From NCBI RefSeq assembly GCF_900113605.1, contig NZ_FOPY01000010.1, forward strand, positions 62,001-126,000: 64,000 bases of DNA, given 5' to 3'. Numbering within the stretch: position 1 is the first letter of the stretch; every line of letters begins with the position of its first letter. This DNA is from Modicisalibacter xianhensis. GTDB taxonomy: Bacteria > Pseudomonadota > Gammaproteobacteria > Pseudomonadales > Halomonadaceae. The notes beneath the pieces were generated by a model. The model did no database searches. It saw only the letters and a list, made by a program, of their open reading frames with translations, and was not told where the DNA came from. Below are positions 38,059 to 49,975 of this stretch, piece by piece. The translations under genes were made by a program, and so were the position numbers.

Positions 38059-39875
38059 AGGACGAAACACGACAGGCCATCTTCACGCCGACCTACGGCG
38101 CCCACCTGCTGGATACCGAACGTACCCATTTCGTGTTCTGGGCACCCAGCGCCCATGCCGTGCATGTCGAAGTGGAGGGACACGGTAGCCAGCCAATGCA
38201 GCCAACCACCGAAGGGCATTACGAAGCCGAGGTGGCCTGCGGGCATGGCGCACGCTACCGCTACCGTGTGTTCGCGTCGGACGACGACGAGGGGACATTG
38301 GTACCCGACCCCGCCTCGCGGGCCCAGGAGGGTGATATCGACGGGCCTAGCCTGGTCATCGACCCGCAGCGCTATCAATGGCGCCATACCGCGTGGAAAG
38401 GTCGCCCATGGCACGAGACTGTGCTCTATGAGCTGCATGTCGGCACGCTGGGCGGCCTGGCCGGTGTTCGCGAGAAACTGCCCTACCTGGCCGAACTCGG
38501 TATCACCGCCATCGAACTGATGCCCGTCTCCGAGTTTCCCGGCGGGCGCAACTGGGGGTACGACGGCGTGTTGCCCTACGCCGTGGAAGCCTCCTACGGT
38601 AGCCCGGACGACATGAAGGCGCTGATCGACGAGGCCCATGCCCATGGGTTGATGGTCTTCCTCGACGTGGTCTACAACCACTTCGGCCCGGACGGCAACT
38701 ACCTGGCGACCTACGCCGATGCCTTCTTTCGTGAGGACCTGCAGACGCCCTGGGGGCCGTCCATCGATTTTCGCGAGCCGCATGTGCGCCGCTACTTCAT
38801 CGACAATGCCCTGATGTGGCTGCAGGAGTACCGCTTCGACGGACTGCGTTTCGATGCCGTACATGCCATCAGCGAGCGCGACTTCCTGGTCGAGATGGCC
38901 CAGGAGATTCGACGCCACGTCGATCCGCAGCGTCACGTTCACCTGGTTCTTGAGAACGAAGGCAACAACGCCAGCCTGCTCGATGCCGATCACTATACCG
39001 CCCAGTGGAGCGACGACTGGCACAACGTCATGCACGTGTTGCTTACCGGGGAGCATGAGGGCTACTACTCGGATTTCGTCGAGGATGCCACAGCCAAGCT
39101 GGTGCGCTGCCTGAGCGAAGGGTTCATCTACCAGGGCGAGCGTTCGCGTCATGGGCATACGCGCGGCGAGCCCAGTGCGCACCTGCCGACCAGCGCGTTC
39201 GTGATCTTCCTACAGAACCATGACCAGACCGGCAATCGTGCCCTCGGCGAACGCCTGAGTGTACTGGCCGATCCCGATGCACTCGTCGCCGCCAGCGTGC
39301 TGTTGCTGCTGTCGCCGATGGTGCCGTTGCTGTTCATGGGCGAGGAGTGGGGCTCAACGCGCCCCTTCCTGTTCTTCACCGAACATCACGATGAACTGGC
39401 CGATGCCGTGCGCGAGGGACGACGCGCCGAATTCGCCGATTTCAGTGTGTTCCGGGATGAGGCAACGCGCAGTCGCATTCCCGATCCCAATGCGCCGCAG
39501 ACGTTCGAGGATTCGGTCCCCGACTACCAGTTGCGTGAGACGCCCCCGCACGACGATTGGCTGGACCGCACCCGAACCCTGCTGCGCCTGCGCCACCACG
39601 ACATCGTGCCGCGGCTGCCGGGTACCCGGTCGTTGGGCGCTCAAGCGCTGGGCGACAAGGCCGTGGTAGCGCGCTGGCGCATGAACGACGGCAGCCGGTT
39701 GACCATTGCCCTCAACCTCAGCGGCAGCGAGGTGCCGGTACAAGGGATTGGCAATGGGCGCTGTCTGTTCGAGTCGCGTCCCGGTGTAGCCGGCGGCGTG
39801 ACGGAAGGGCGCCTTGTGTCGCACGGCGCTGCCGCCTGGCTGGATAGCGAAGACACCAACGAGGTTACTGCATGA
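38055..39875 (+). CDS. treZ: Malto-oligosyltrehalose trehalohydrolase
   Basis: Releases trehalose from maltooligosyl-trehalose made by TreY. The 606-residue GH13 protein has an N-terminal CBM48-like domain (THFVFWAPSAHAVHVEVEG), the TreZ-specific YELHVGTLGG, and catalytic residues nucleophile Asp267 (LRFDAVHA), acid Glu300 and Asp390 (LQNHDQTGNRA). The C-terminal DUF3459-type domain is present. It overlaps both neighbours by 4 bases. Confidence 0.95.
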   Translation: MKDETRQAIFTPTYGAHLLDTERTHFVFWAPSAHAVHVEVEGHGSQPMQPTTEGHYEAEVACGHGARYRYRVFASDDDEGTLVPDPASRAQEGDIDGPSLVIDPQRYQWRHTAWKGRPWHETVLYELHVGTLGGLAGVREKLPYLAELGITAIELMPVSEFPGGRNWGYDGVLPYAVEASYGSPDDMKALIDEAHAHGLMVFLDVVYNHFGPDGNYLATYADAFFREDLQTPWGPSIDFREPHVRRYFIDNALMWLQEYRFDGLRFDAVHAISERDFLVEMAQEIRRHVDPQRHVHLVLENEGNNASLLDADHYTAQWSDDWHNVMHVLLTGEHEGYYSDFVEDATAKLVRCLSEGFIYQGERSRHGHTRGEPSAHLPTSAFVIFLQNHDQTGNRALGERLSVLADPDALVAASVLLLLSPMVPLLFMGEEWGSTRPFLFFTEHHDELADAVREGRRAEFADFSVFRDEATRSRIPDPNAPQTFEDSVPDYQLRETPPHDDWLDRTRTLLRLRHHDIVPRLPGTRSLGAQALGDKAVVARWRMNDGSRLTIALNLSGSEVPVQGIGNGRCLFESRPGVAGGVTEGRLVSHGAAAWLDSEDTNEVTA

Positions 39876-42004
39876 GCGACGATCGCCTCAGGGAACTTGC
39901 CGACGCCGCCGGCCTGCTCGTCGAGTGGGAAAACAGCGACAGCGAACCCTGCGAACTCTCGCCCGACACGCAGCGCACCCTGCTTGGCGTGCTGGGCTTC
40001 CCTGCCGATGACGAGGCGGCGATCGAGGCCAGCCTCACGCGCCTGGAACAATGGCGTCACCCCGGGGAGCCTGCACAGTGGCCACCGTTGATTACGGCCG
40101 ACTGCGAGTCGCCGGTCGCCTTGCCCGGTGCGGTCTCCCCGGGCACGACTTACTGGCTGACGCTGGAAGGCGGCGACGAGCAGCGTGGCGAAATCGGGGT
40201 GGATGGCCGGCTGCCACCTATTGCCGAGATGGGGTATCACCGTCTACGTATTGCGGGTACCGAACTGACCGTGGCCGTCGCACCGCAGCAGTGCTTCGGT
40301 CCGGCGGATGCCAGTGGTCAGCCGGCGCCCCGGCTATGGGGGATGGCCGTACAGCTCTATGCGCTGCGTCGTCCCGGCGATGGCGGCATCGGCGATACCC
40401 TGGCGCTGGCGCACTTTGCCCGCCGGGCGGCCGAGCAGGGCGCCGCCACGCTGGCCATCAGCCCGACTCATGCCATGTTCAGTGCCGATCCCGAGCGCTA
40501 CAGCCCTTATTCGCCGTCCAGCCGGCTGCTCAGCAATGCGCTGTACGGTGCCCCCGAGCGGTTGTTGGGCGAGCAGGCCGTCGCCCGTGCCACCGCCGTC
40601 TGCGGGCTGGATGACGACCTGCGTCGGCTCGAAGCCGACGATGATCTCGATTGGCCCGCCGCGGGGCGTGCCAAGCTGACCTGGCTGCGCAGGCTCTACG
40701 ATGATCTTCTGGTGCGCGACGACGACGAGGCGCTCGCGTTGCGCCGTCGGTTGGCCGAGTTCCGTGAAGCCGGGGGTAGCTCGCTCGAGGATCACTGCCG
40801 TTTCGAGGCCTTGCAGGCCGTGCGCGGTGCCGGCTACTGGCGGGACTGGCCGGCGCCCCTGCAGGACCCGGCCAGTCCCGAGGTTGCGCGCTTTGCCGAA
40901 GAGCATGCTCACGAGGTGGGCTTCCATGCCTTCCTGCAGTGGCAGGTGACGGAAGGCCTGGCCGACGCCCAGGCCGTGGCGCGCGAAGCCGGCATGTCGA
41001 TCGGTCTGATCGCCGATCTGGCGGTGGGTACCGATGACGCCGGCAGCCAGTCCTGGAGCCGGCAGGGCGAGATGCTCGAAGGCGTGTCGGTCGGTGCGCC
41101 GCCCGATGCCTTTAACGCCCAGGGCCAGGACTGGGGGTTGGCGGCCTTCTCTCCGCATGGCCTGGTGCGCTCCGGCTTTCGCACCTTCATCGACATGCTG
41201 CGCGCCAGTTTCCGGCATGCCGGCGGGCTGCGCATCGATCACATTCTCGGGTTGATGCGCCTGTGGCTGGTGCCACATGGCGCTCCGCCGACGCAAGGTG
41301 GCTACGTGAGCTATCCGCTGGACGACATGCTGCGGCTGGTGGCGCTGGAATCCTGGCGTCATCGCGGCATTGTCATCGGCGAGGATCTGGGCACCGTGGC
41401 GCCCGGCTTTCGCGACAAGCTTGCCGAGCGCGGCATCCTCGGCATGCAGGTGCTGTGGTTCGAGGAGGATGACAACGGTGGTTTCCTGCCCGCCACACAG
41501 TGGTCGAACACCGCCATGGCGACTACCTCGACCCATGACCTGCCCACCGTGGCCGGCTGGTGGGCCGGGCGCGACATCGACTGGCGAAGCCGGCTGGACA
41601 TGCTTGGCGAGGATCAGGATGCCGATAGCGAGCGTCAGGCACGCGGCAAGGCACGGGCCAGCCTGGCAGGCACACTGGAACTGCTTGGTCACGCATCCCC
41701 ACGCCCCGCGACATTGCAGGCCTCGGACCTGTCGGCGTCGCAGGTGCTGGATGCCTGTGCCCGGCATATAGGGCACACGCCGTCACCGCTGGCGATCCTG
41801 CCAGTAGAAGACGTGCTGGGGCTCGAGGAGCAGGCCAACCTGCCCGGTACGCTCGATGAGCATCCCAACTGGCGGCGGCGCTGGATGAGCGAGGCCGATA
41901 CGCTGCTGGCGCCCGATGAAGTGCGTCATCGCCTGGGCGAGTTGCAGCGCACCCGAGACATTTCGCGACAGGTCGCACACGCGCCTCTGGAGCCCAAGTC
42001 ATGA
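39872..42004 (+). CDS. malQ: 4-alpha-glucanotransferase (amylomaltase)
   Basis: A 710-residue GH77 disproportionating enzyme that transfers alpha-1,4-glucan segments between chains, releasing glucose. An N-terminal extension of about 150 residues of the bacterial MalQ type is followed by the barrel. Catalytic residues are Asp456 (LRIDHILGLMRLW), Glu504 (IGEDLGTV) and Asp556 (TSTHDLPTVAGWW). It lies between treZ and treY, as in pseudomonads, and likely recycles short maltodextrins left by the debranching and trehalose-forming steps. Confidence 0.95.
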   Translation: MSDDRLRELADAAGLLVEWENSDSEPCELSPDTQRTLLGVLGFPADDEAAIEASLTRLEQWRHPGEPAQWPPLITADCESPVALPGAVSPGTTYWLTLEGGDEQRGEIGVDGRLPPIAEMGYHRLRIAGTELTVAVAPQQCFGPADASGQPAPRLWGMAVQLYALRRPGDGGIGDTLALAHFARRAAEQGAATLAISPTHAMFSADPERYSPYSPSSRLLSNALYGAPERLLGEQAVARATAVCGLDDDLRRLEADDDLDWPAAGRAKLTWLRRLYDDLLVRDDDEALALRRRLAEFREAGGSSLEDHCRFEALQAVRGAGYWRDWPAPLQDPASPEVARFAEEHAHEVGFHAFLQWQVTEGLADAQAVAREAGMSIGLIADLAVGTDDAGSQSWSRQGEMLEGVSVGAPPDAFNAQGQDWGLAAFSPHGLVRSGFRTFIDMLRASFRHAGGLRIDHILGLMRLWLVPHGAPPTQGGYVSYPLDDMLRLVALESWRHRGIVIGEDLGTVAPGFRDKLAERGILGMQVLWFEEDDNGGFLPATQWSNTAMATTSTHDLPTVAGWWAGRDIDWRSRLDMLGEDQDADSERQARGKARASLAGTLELLGHASPRPATLQASDLSASQVLDACARHIGHTPSPLAILPVEDVLGLEEQANLPGTLDEHPNWRRRWMSEADTLLAPDEVRHRLGELQRTRDISRQVAHAPLEPKS

Positions 42005-44793
42005 AGGACATTCGTGCGACCGTACGACTGCAGTTTCATGCCGATTTTACCCTCGACGATGCTGCACAGTGGGTCGACTATTTTGCCGAGCTTGGTGTGA
42101 GTCATGCCTATGCCTCGCCGCTACTGGCCTCCCGGGCCGGCTCGACGCATGGTTATGACGGCATCGACCCGACCCGCATCGATCCGGAAATCGGTGGCGA
42201 AGCGGCACTCGAGCGGCTGGTGGAGCAGTTGCGCTCGCGAGGCATGGGACTGATCCTGGATATCGTGCCCAACCATGTTGCGGTGGGCGGCTCGGAAAAT
42301 CCCTGGTGGCAGGAAGTCCTGGCCTGGGGGCGCGACAGTCCGTACGCCGATTTCTTCGACATCGACTGGCAATCGCCCGATCCGCTGCTCAAGGGGCGTC
42401 TGTTGGTACCGTTTCTGGGGGCGCCCTACGATGAAGTGCTGACCTCGGGCCTGCTCAAGCTGGCCTATGTCCCCGAGTCGGCGAGTTTCACCCTCGAATA
42501 CCACGAACATCGTTTTCCCATCGATCCGCGCCGCTATGGCGATATCCTGCGTCATGCCGAGCATGAGGCATTGCACGAACTCGCGGTGCAGTTCGACGGG
42601 TTGCAGACGCGTCTCGATGCCTATACCAGCGTCGGTGAGTTGCGGCGTCAGTTGCGCCACGCACTCGAGGACGAGATGGCCCGAGGTGCATTGTCCCGTG
42701 CACTGGAACATTTCGCAGGCAATTCACCGGCCGGGGCCGAGCGATTGCATGCCCTGCTCGAGCGACAGAATTACCGGCTGGCCTGGTGGCGCACCGCCTC
42801 CGACGAGATCAATTGGCGGCGCTTTTTCGACATTACCGAACTGGGCGGCCTGCGTGTCGAGCTGCCCGAGGTCTTCGAGGCAACACACCCCTTGATCCTG
42901 CGTCTCGTCGAGGCGGGCTGGGTGGATGGCCTGCGTGTCGATCATGTCGATGGGCTGGCCGACCCGCGGGGCTATTGCCTGCGCCTGCGTGAACGCCTCG
43001 ACCTGCTGCAGGACAAGCGGCCCGCCGACGTGCCTGGTCGGGCTGCGCTGTATGTGGAGAAGATCCTCGCTGAAGGCGAGCACCTGCATACCGATTGGGG
43101 TGTGGACGGCACTACCGGCTATGAATTCATGAACGAGGTGTCCGGGGTCCAGCATGATCCCGACGGGGCGGTGCCGTTGCGTGGGTTGTGGCGCGAGATC
43201 AGCGGGCGTGAAGACGATTTCCTGGCCGAGGTTCGCCAGGCGCGAGCGGAAATGCTCGACACCGTGCTGGCCAGCGAATTCGAGGCCTGCGGCCTGGCCC
43301 TGCACAGGGTGGCCCGGGCCAGCCGCGAGACGCGGGACATTACGCTGGGCGCGATCAAGCGCGCCTTGAAGGCCTTGGTTGTGCACTTCCCGGTCTATCG
43401 CACCTATGCTGATGAGCACGGGCGCCCCAGGCAGGACGAGCCGTTCTTTCAGCAGGCAATGACCGGGGCGCGAGATGCGCTGAATCCCCCCGATGTGGCG
43501 GTGCTTGAGCAACTGGAGCGCTGGTTGGGCGGCGAAGCGCCCCGCGACTGCCAGGATGACGATGTGCGTAGCCTGCGCCTGCGTGCCATGACCCGCTTCC
43601 AGCAACTGACGTCACCGGCGGCGGCCAAGGCGGTGGAGGACACCGCCGGGTATCGCAGTACCGTACTCATATCGCGTAACGATGTGGGCTTCGACCCGCA
43701 GAACTTCTGTGTCGCTCCTGCGGAATTCCACACTGCCAGCGCGTTTCGCCATCACCATTTTCCGCACTCGCTGGTCACTACGGCAACCCACGACCACAAG
43801 CGTGGCGAAGACGTGCGAGCGCGCCTGGCGGTGTTGAGCGAACGGGCCGAGGCGTTCGCCGAGCGTGTGCGCGAGTGGCGTAGCCAGGCCAGCCCGTTGC
43901 GTCGCGACGTGCCCAGCGGCATGGCACCCTCACCGGGCGACGAGTTGATTCTCTACCAGATGCTGCTGGGGGCCTGGCCGCCATCTCTCGAGGCAGACGA
44001 CGACGAGGCCATGGGCGAATTTACCGAGCGCCTTGCCCAGTGGCAGATGAAGGCGTTGCGTGAGGCCAAGCTGCGCAGCCATTGGCTGTGGCCTGACGAA
44101 GGCTACGAACAGGCGTGCCGGGCATTCCTCGAAGGGTGGCTCGCCGAGCCGGGCCGTCGTCTCGCCCTGCGTACCGCTGCCCGGGAGCTGGACCTGCCCG
44201 GCGCCATCAATGGCCTGGTTCAGGTAGCGCTGCGCATGACCGTGCCCGGCGTGCCCGACCTCTATCAGGGCACCGAATACTGGGACTTCAGTCTCGTCGA
44301 TCCGGACAATCGCCGTCCCGTCGATTATGCGGCCCGCCAAGCCTCGCTGGGGCGGGGCGAATCGCCGGCCGAGGCCATGGCGCACTGGCACGATGGTCAG
44401 GTCAAGCAGGCGGTGGTGCATCGCCTGCTGATGTTGCGCCGCCACTCTCCGACCCTGTTTGCCGAAGGCGATTATCAACCGCTGCATGTCGCTGGCGACA
44501 AGGCCAGTCATGTGCTGGGCTTCATGCGTGAGCATGACGCACAGGCGGTAATGGTCGTGGTGCCGCGCATGCCCGCAAAACTGCTGGAAGGGACTACGCT
44601 ACCCCATATACCGGCGGAAAACTGGGGCGATACCCAACTTCAGGTCATGCCAGCGATGCAGGGAGAGTGGCGCGATGTGCTGTCGGATTCCACGCTTCGG
44701 CTACGCGAAGGGACGATTCCGGTCGGTGAGTTGCTGGGTGCGTTCCCGGTCGCTGTCCTGGCCAGGGACGATGGGGCTGCGCGCGATGGCTAG
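42001..44793 (+). CDS. treY: Malto-oligosyltrehalose synthase
   Basis: Rearranges the reducing-end glucose of alpha-1,4-glucans into an alpha,alpha-1,1 link, giving maltooligosyl-trehalose for TreZ. The 930-residue GH13 protein opens with the typical TVRLQFHADFTLDDA and YASPLLASRAGSTHGYDGID. Catalytic residues are Asp314 (LRVDHVDGLADP), Glu353 (YVEKIL) and Asp598 (TATHDHKRGED). It overlaps malQ by 4 bases. After it comes a 90-bp gap with a hairpin. Confidence 0.95.
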   Translation: MKDIRATVRLQFHADFTLDDAAQWVDYFAELGVSHAYASPLLASRAGSTHGYDGIDPTRIDPEIGGEAALERLVEQLRSRGMGLILDIVPNHVAVGGSENPWWQEVLAWGRDSPYADFFDIDWQSPDPLLKGRLLVPFLGAPYDEVLTSGLLKLAYVPESASFTLEYHEHRFPIDPRRYGDILRHAEHEALHELAVQFDGLQTRLDAYTSVGELRRQLRHALEDEMARGALSRALEHFAGNSPAGAERLHALLERQNYRLAWWRTASDEINWRRFFDITELGGLRVELPEVFEATHPLILRLVEAGWVDGLRVDHVDGLADPRGYCLRLRERLDLLQDKRPADVPGRAALYVEKILAEGEHLHTDWGVDGTTGYEFMNEVSGVQHDPDGAVPLRGLWREISGREDDFLAEVRQARAEMLDTVLASEFEACGLALHRVARASRETRDITLGAIKRALKALVVHFPVYRTYADEHGRPRQDEPFFQQAMTGARDALNPPDVAVLEQLERWLGGEAPRDCQDDDVRSLRLRAMTRFQQLTSPAAAKAVEDTAGYRSTVLISRNDVGFDPQNFCVAPAEFHTASAFRHHHFPHSLVTTATHDHKRGEDVRARLAVLSERAEAFAERVREWRSQASPLRRDVPSGMAPSPGDELILYQMLLGAWPPSLEADDDEAMGEFTERLAQWQMKALREAKLRSHWLWPDEGYEQACRAFLEGWLAEPGRRLALRTAARELDLPGAINGLVQVALRMTVPGVPDLYQGTEYWDFSLVDPDNRRPVDYAARQASLGRGESPAEAMAHWHDGQVKQAVVHRLLMLRRHSPTLFAEGDYQPLHVAGDKASHVLGFMREHDAQAVMVVVPRMPAKLLEGTTLPHIPAENWGDTQLQVMPAMQGEWRDVLSDSTLRLREGTIPVGELLGAFPVAVLARDDGAARDG

Positions 44794-44831
44794 AGATATA
44801 TGGACTTCAATGAGGCACACATAAGCCGCCG

Positions 44832-44862
44832 GGTCATGCTCGCGTGCTGACGTCTCATGACC
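44832..44862 (+). other. Intercistronic inverted repeat between treY and the DUF2934 gene
   Basis: GGTCATG (44832-44838) and CATGACC (44856-44862) form a perfect 7-bp stem with a 17-base loop. No T-run follows. It is one of four such elements found in the long gaps of this operon. Confidence 0.45.
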
Positions 44863-44883
44863 AGGGCTAAGGGGAGCTAGAGG

Positions 44884-45549
44884 ATGGCAGACGACGAACT
44901 GCGGATACGCCAGTTGGCCTATCGCATCTGGGAATCCGAGGGACGCCCCGACGGGCAGGAACAACGTCACTGGGAAATGGCGCGCAAGATCGTCGCGGCT
45001 GAGCATGAGTCGGGACGCGAGGCGCATCCGGATGTCGAAATCGAACCCGACGATACAGACCCGGATCTGCCCGTACGCGATGACGACCTCGGTGTGGACC
45101 AGGATGACTTGGGCCTGGGGTCGTCCACGGACCCGGAGGCGGATGCGCTCGCCGACGAGGCCCCGGATCGCAATCTGGGCCGTGAGCGGGAGGGGGTGCC
45201 GGTAACGCGGAGCGATGCGGCCAGTGCTGAAACGCCATTGCCTGAGGAATCCGCCACGGTGAAGCGTGCGCGCAAACCCCGTCGCACCGAAGACACTGTT
45301 TCCCAACCCAATGCCACCGATACCTCGTCGCCAGGCAGAAGTGCCACCACGCGCTCACGGGCCGGGGCGACCAAGGCGACCAGCACCAAGTCGGCCAAGG
45401 CAAGTACCGCGTCGAAAGCCAAGTCGGGCGGCAAGGCGGCCGGAACATCGACCCGGTCGCGGTCGGCGACAGGCACCAAGAGCGAGACGCCCGAGAAGGG
45501 CGAGAAGAAGACCAAGACCAGCGACACGGCGCGCAAGAACAAAAAATGA
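44884..45549 (+). CDS. DUF2934 protein with acidic linker and Lys/Ala-rich tail
   Basis: A 221-residue protein in three parts: a DUF2934 domain (residues 1-42; IRQLAYRIWESEGRPDGQEQ then HWEMARKIV), a strongly acidic Asp-rich linker (about 45-100), and a Lys/Ala/Thr/Ser/Arg-rich tail (about 120-221) recalling histone H1-like or AlgP-like proteins. DUF2934 is a short helical motif often found beside glgX, treY or branching enzymes, and its function is not established. GGGGAG lies 9 bases upstream of the ATG. The charge pattern suggests binding to nucleic acid or an acidic partner, which is inference. Confidence 0.85.
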   Translation: MADDELRIRQLAYRIWESEGRPDGQEQRHWEMARKIVAAEHESGREAHPDVEIEPDDTDPDLPVRDDDLGVDQDDLGLGSSTDPEADALADEAPDRNLGREREGVPVTRSDAASAETPLPEESATVKRARKPRRTEDTVSQPNATDTSSPGRSATTRSRAGATKATSTKSAKASTASKAKSGGKAAGTSTRSRSATGTKSETPEKGEKKTKTSDTARKNKK

Positions 45550-45583
45550 CGCCGGACAGTTGAGTAACCCCTGCGACATGATG

Positions 45584-45623
45584 TCGGGCAGGCGATCGGG
45601 AAGGGTCTCGTTGGCCTGCCTGA
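45584..45623 (+). other. Intercistronic inverted repeat between the DUF2934 gene and glgX
   Basis: TCGGGCAGGC (45584-45593) and GCCTGCCTGA (45614-45623) can pair over 10 bp with one wobble and a 20-base loop. The right arm ends 16 bases before the glgX ATG, so it could affect access to the ribosome binding site. Confidence 0.45.
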
Positions 45624-45639
45624 CCCAAGGATGTAAGGA

Positions 45640-47826
<2,187 letters not shown>

Positions 47827-47838
47827 CCTTGAAGTCGC

Positions 47839-47871
47839 GGCCGTGTGATGCCCGTAAGGGGCAGCACGGCC
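47839..47871 (+). other. Intercistronic two-part hairpin between glgX and glgE
   Basis: GGCCGTG/CACGGCC (outer, 7 bp) and TGCCC/GGGCA (inner, 5 bp) nest around a 5-base loop, giving a strong interrupted hairpin 12 bases after the glgX stop. There is no T-run. A role in transcript stability or partial termination is likely. Confidence 0.6.
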
Positions 47872-47918
47872 ATGCCGCACAGACCGCAACTCCGCCCCAG
47901 GGACGGAAGGAGACGCCA

Positions 47919-49952
47919 ATGACAACGAGTTCATCCGTACACCTGACTCCGGACACGATGGCTGCGTCATCGCCGGGAGATGACAGTGTCCAGGCAGCGG
48001 CGCAATCGCCGCGTATCGCCATCGAGTCCGTTCAGCCGTCGCTCGAGCATGGGCGGTTTGCCGCCAAGGCGATCGCCGGCGAGCCGGTCACCGTCTCCGC
48101 AGTGATCTTTGCCGACGGCCATGACGTGCTGGCGGCCGCCGTTAACTGGTGCGACGACCAGGACCAGTGCCGGCGCGAGCCGATGCATCTGGTGCGGCCG
48201 CTGGGCAAGGATATCTGGGAGACGACCTTCATTCCGCACCGGGTCGGTCGGCATACCTTCGTGATCGAGGCGTGGTGGGATGTGTTCGGCACCTACCGCG
48301 ACGAACTGTTCAAGAAGCATCAGGCAGGCGTGCCGGTCTCGCTCGAGCTCGAGGAAGGGCGTCGCCTGGTGACGGCCGCCGCCGAGCGCTCGGAAGGGGA
48401 GTTGCGCGACACCCTGGAAGAAATCCACGAACGCTTCCAGGCCTGCCACAGCGATGGCGAGCGCGTCGGCGTCATGCTCGATACCCGCACCGCCCAGGCG
48501 ATGCATGCCGCCGATGCACGACCGCACCTGGCGCGCAGCGAGGCGGCCTATCCACTCGAGGTCGAGCGCCGCGCGGCCCAGTTCGGTAGCTGGTACGAGC
48601 TGTTCCCGCGCTCTGAAACCGACGACCCCAATCGGCATGGCACCTTCGACGATGTTCACAAGCGCTTGCCGATGATCCGCGACATGGGCTTCGACGTGCT
48701 CTATTTTCCACCGATCCACCCGGTGGGGCGGGCCCACCGCAAGGGGCGCAACAATACGCTGCAGGCCGGCCCGGATGATCCTGGCAGCCCGTATGCCATC
48801 GGTAGTGAAGAGGGCGGCCATGACGCGATCCATCCCGAACTCGGCACGCGCGAGGATTTTCGCAACCTGGTCAAGGCTGCCGCCGAACACGGCCTGGAGA
48901 TCGCCCTGGACTTCGCCATCCAGTGCTCGCCGGATCACCCCTGGCTCAAGGAGCATCCCGGCTGGTTTTCCTGGCGGCCCGACGGGTCGCTGCGCTACGC
49001 CGAGAACCCGCCAAAGAAATACCAGGACATCGTCAACGTCGACTTCTATGCCGAGGATTCCGTGCCCTCGCTGTGGCTGACGCTGCGCGACGTGGTGCAG
49101 GGCTGGGTGGACGAAGGCGTGAAGATCTTCCGCGTCGACAATCCGCATACCAAGCCGCTGCCGTTCTGGGAATGGCTGATCGCTGACATCCGCTCGCGTG
49201 ATCCGGGCGTATTGTTCCTGGCCGAAGCCTTCACCCGGCCGGCGATGATGAAGCGCCTGGGCAAGATCGGCTTCAACATGAGCTATACCTACTTCACCTG
49301 GCGTAACACCAAGGGCGAGTTGACCGAGTATCTGACCGAGCTCAACGAGTCGCCGATGCGCGAGTGCTACCGGCCCAATTTCTTCGTCAATACGCCGGAC
49401 ATCAATCCCTATTTCCTGCAGTCCTCGGGGCGCCCCGGCTTCCTGATCCGTGCCGCACTGGCCACCATGGGCTCCGGGCTGTGGGGCATGTATTCCGGGT
49501 TCGAGCTTTGCGAAGGCGAGCCGGTGCCGGGCAAGGAGGAGTACCTCGACTCCGAGAAGTACGAGATCAAGCCACGCGACTACACCGCACCCGGCAACAT
49601 CACCTACGAGATTACCCAGCTCAATCGCATCCGCCGCGAGAATCGGGCGCTGCAGACTCATCTAGGGATCGCTTTCTATCCCGTGCACAACGATCGGTTG
49701 CTGTACTTCGGCAAGCGTACCGATGACCTGGGCAACTTCATTCTGGTGATGGTCAACCTCGATCCGTTCGAGGCCCAGGAAGGCCCCTTCGAACTACCGC
49801 TGTGGGAGTTCGACCTGCCCGATGACGCAGCGCTGCACGTGGAAGACTTGATGTCCGGTCATCGCTGGACATGGCATGGCAAATGGCAGTCGATGCGATT
49901 GGAGCCGTGGCATTTGCCGTTCGCCATCTGGCGCATCCACCCGGTGCGCTGA
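47919..49952 (+). CDS. glgE: Alpha-1,4-glucan:maltose-1-phosphate maltosyltransferase
   Basis: Adds maltosyl units from maltose 1-phosphate to the non-reducing end of alpha-1,4-glucan (GH13_3). The 677-residue product has the N-terminal GlgE domain (ETTFIPHRVGRHTFVIEAWWD), YFPPIHPVGRAHRKGRNNTL, and catalytic residues nucleophile Asp407 (FRVDNPHTKPLPFWEW), acid Glu436 (FLAEAFTRP) and Asp494 (NTPDINPY). Their spacing closely follows Streptomyces coelicolor GlgE (394/423/480). AAGGAG lies 6 bases before the ATG. The substrate is supplied by the next gene. Confidence 0.96.
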   Translation: MTTSSSVHLTPDTMAASSPGDDSVQAAAQSPRIAIESVQPSLEHGRFAAKAIAGEPVTVSAVIFADGHDVLAAAVNWCDDQDQCRREPMHLVRPLGKDIWETTFIPHRVGRHTFVIEAWWDVFGTYRDELFKKHQAGVPVSLELEEGRRLVTAAAERSEGELRDTLEEIHERFQACHSDGERVGVMLDTRTAQAMHAADARPHLARSEAAYPLEVERRAAQFGSWYELFPRSETDDPNRHGTFDDVHKRLPMIRDMGFDVLYFPPIHPVGRAHRKGRNNTLQAGPDDPGSPYAIGSEEGGHDAIHPELGTREDFRNLVKAAAEHGLEIALDFAIQCSPDHPWLKEHPGWFSWRPDGSLRYAENPPKKYQDIVNVDFYAEDSVPSLWLTLRDVVQGWVDEGVKIFRVDNPHTKPLPFWEWLIADIRSRDPGVLFLAEAFTRPAMMKRLGKIGFNMSYTYFTWRNTKGELTEYLTELNESPMRECYRPNFFVNTPDINPYFLQSSGRPGFLIRAALATMGSGLWGMYSGFELCEGEPVPGKEEYLDSEKYEIKPRDYTAPGNITYEITQLNRIRRENRALQTHLGIAFYPVHNDRLLYFGKRTDDLGNFILVMVNLDPFEAQEGPFELPLWEFDLPDDAALHVEDLMSGHRWTWHGKWQSMRLEPWHLPFAIWRIHPVR

Positions 49953-49975
49953 TCAGCCAAGGAGGAAATAGCACC

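Noticed and set aside
36481-38070. 529-codon open frame antisense to the pseudoenzyme gene
   Set aside because: The sense frame is clearly GlgB-related with an RBS and 4-base coupling to treZ, while the antisense frame has no recognisable features.
47967-49661. 564-codon open frame antisense to glgE
   Set aside because: Shadow of a gene with all catalytic motifs; the antisense product has no family features.
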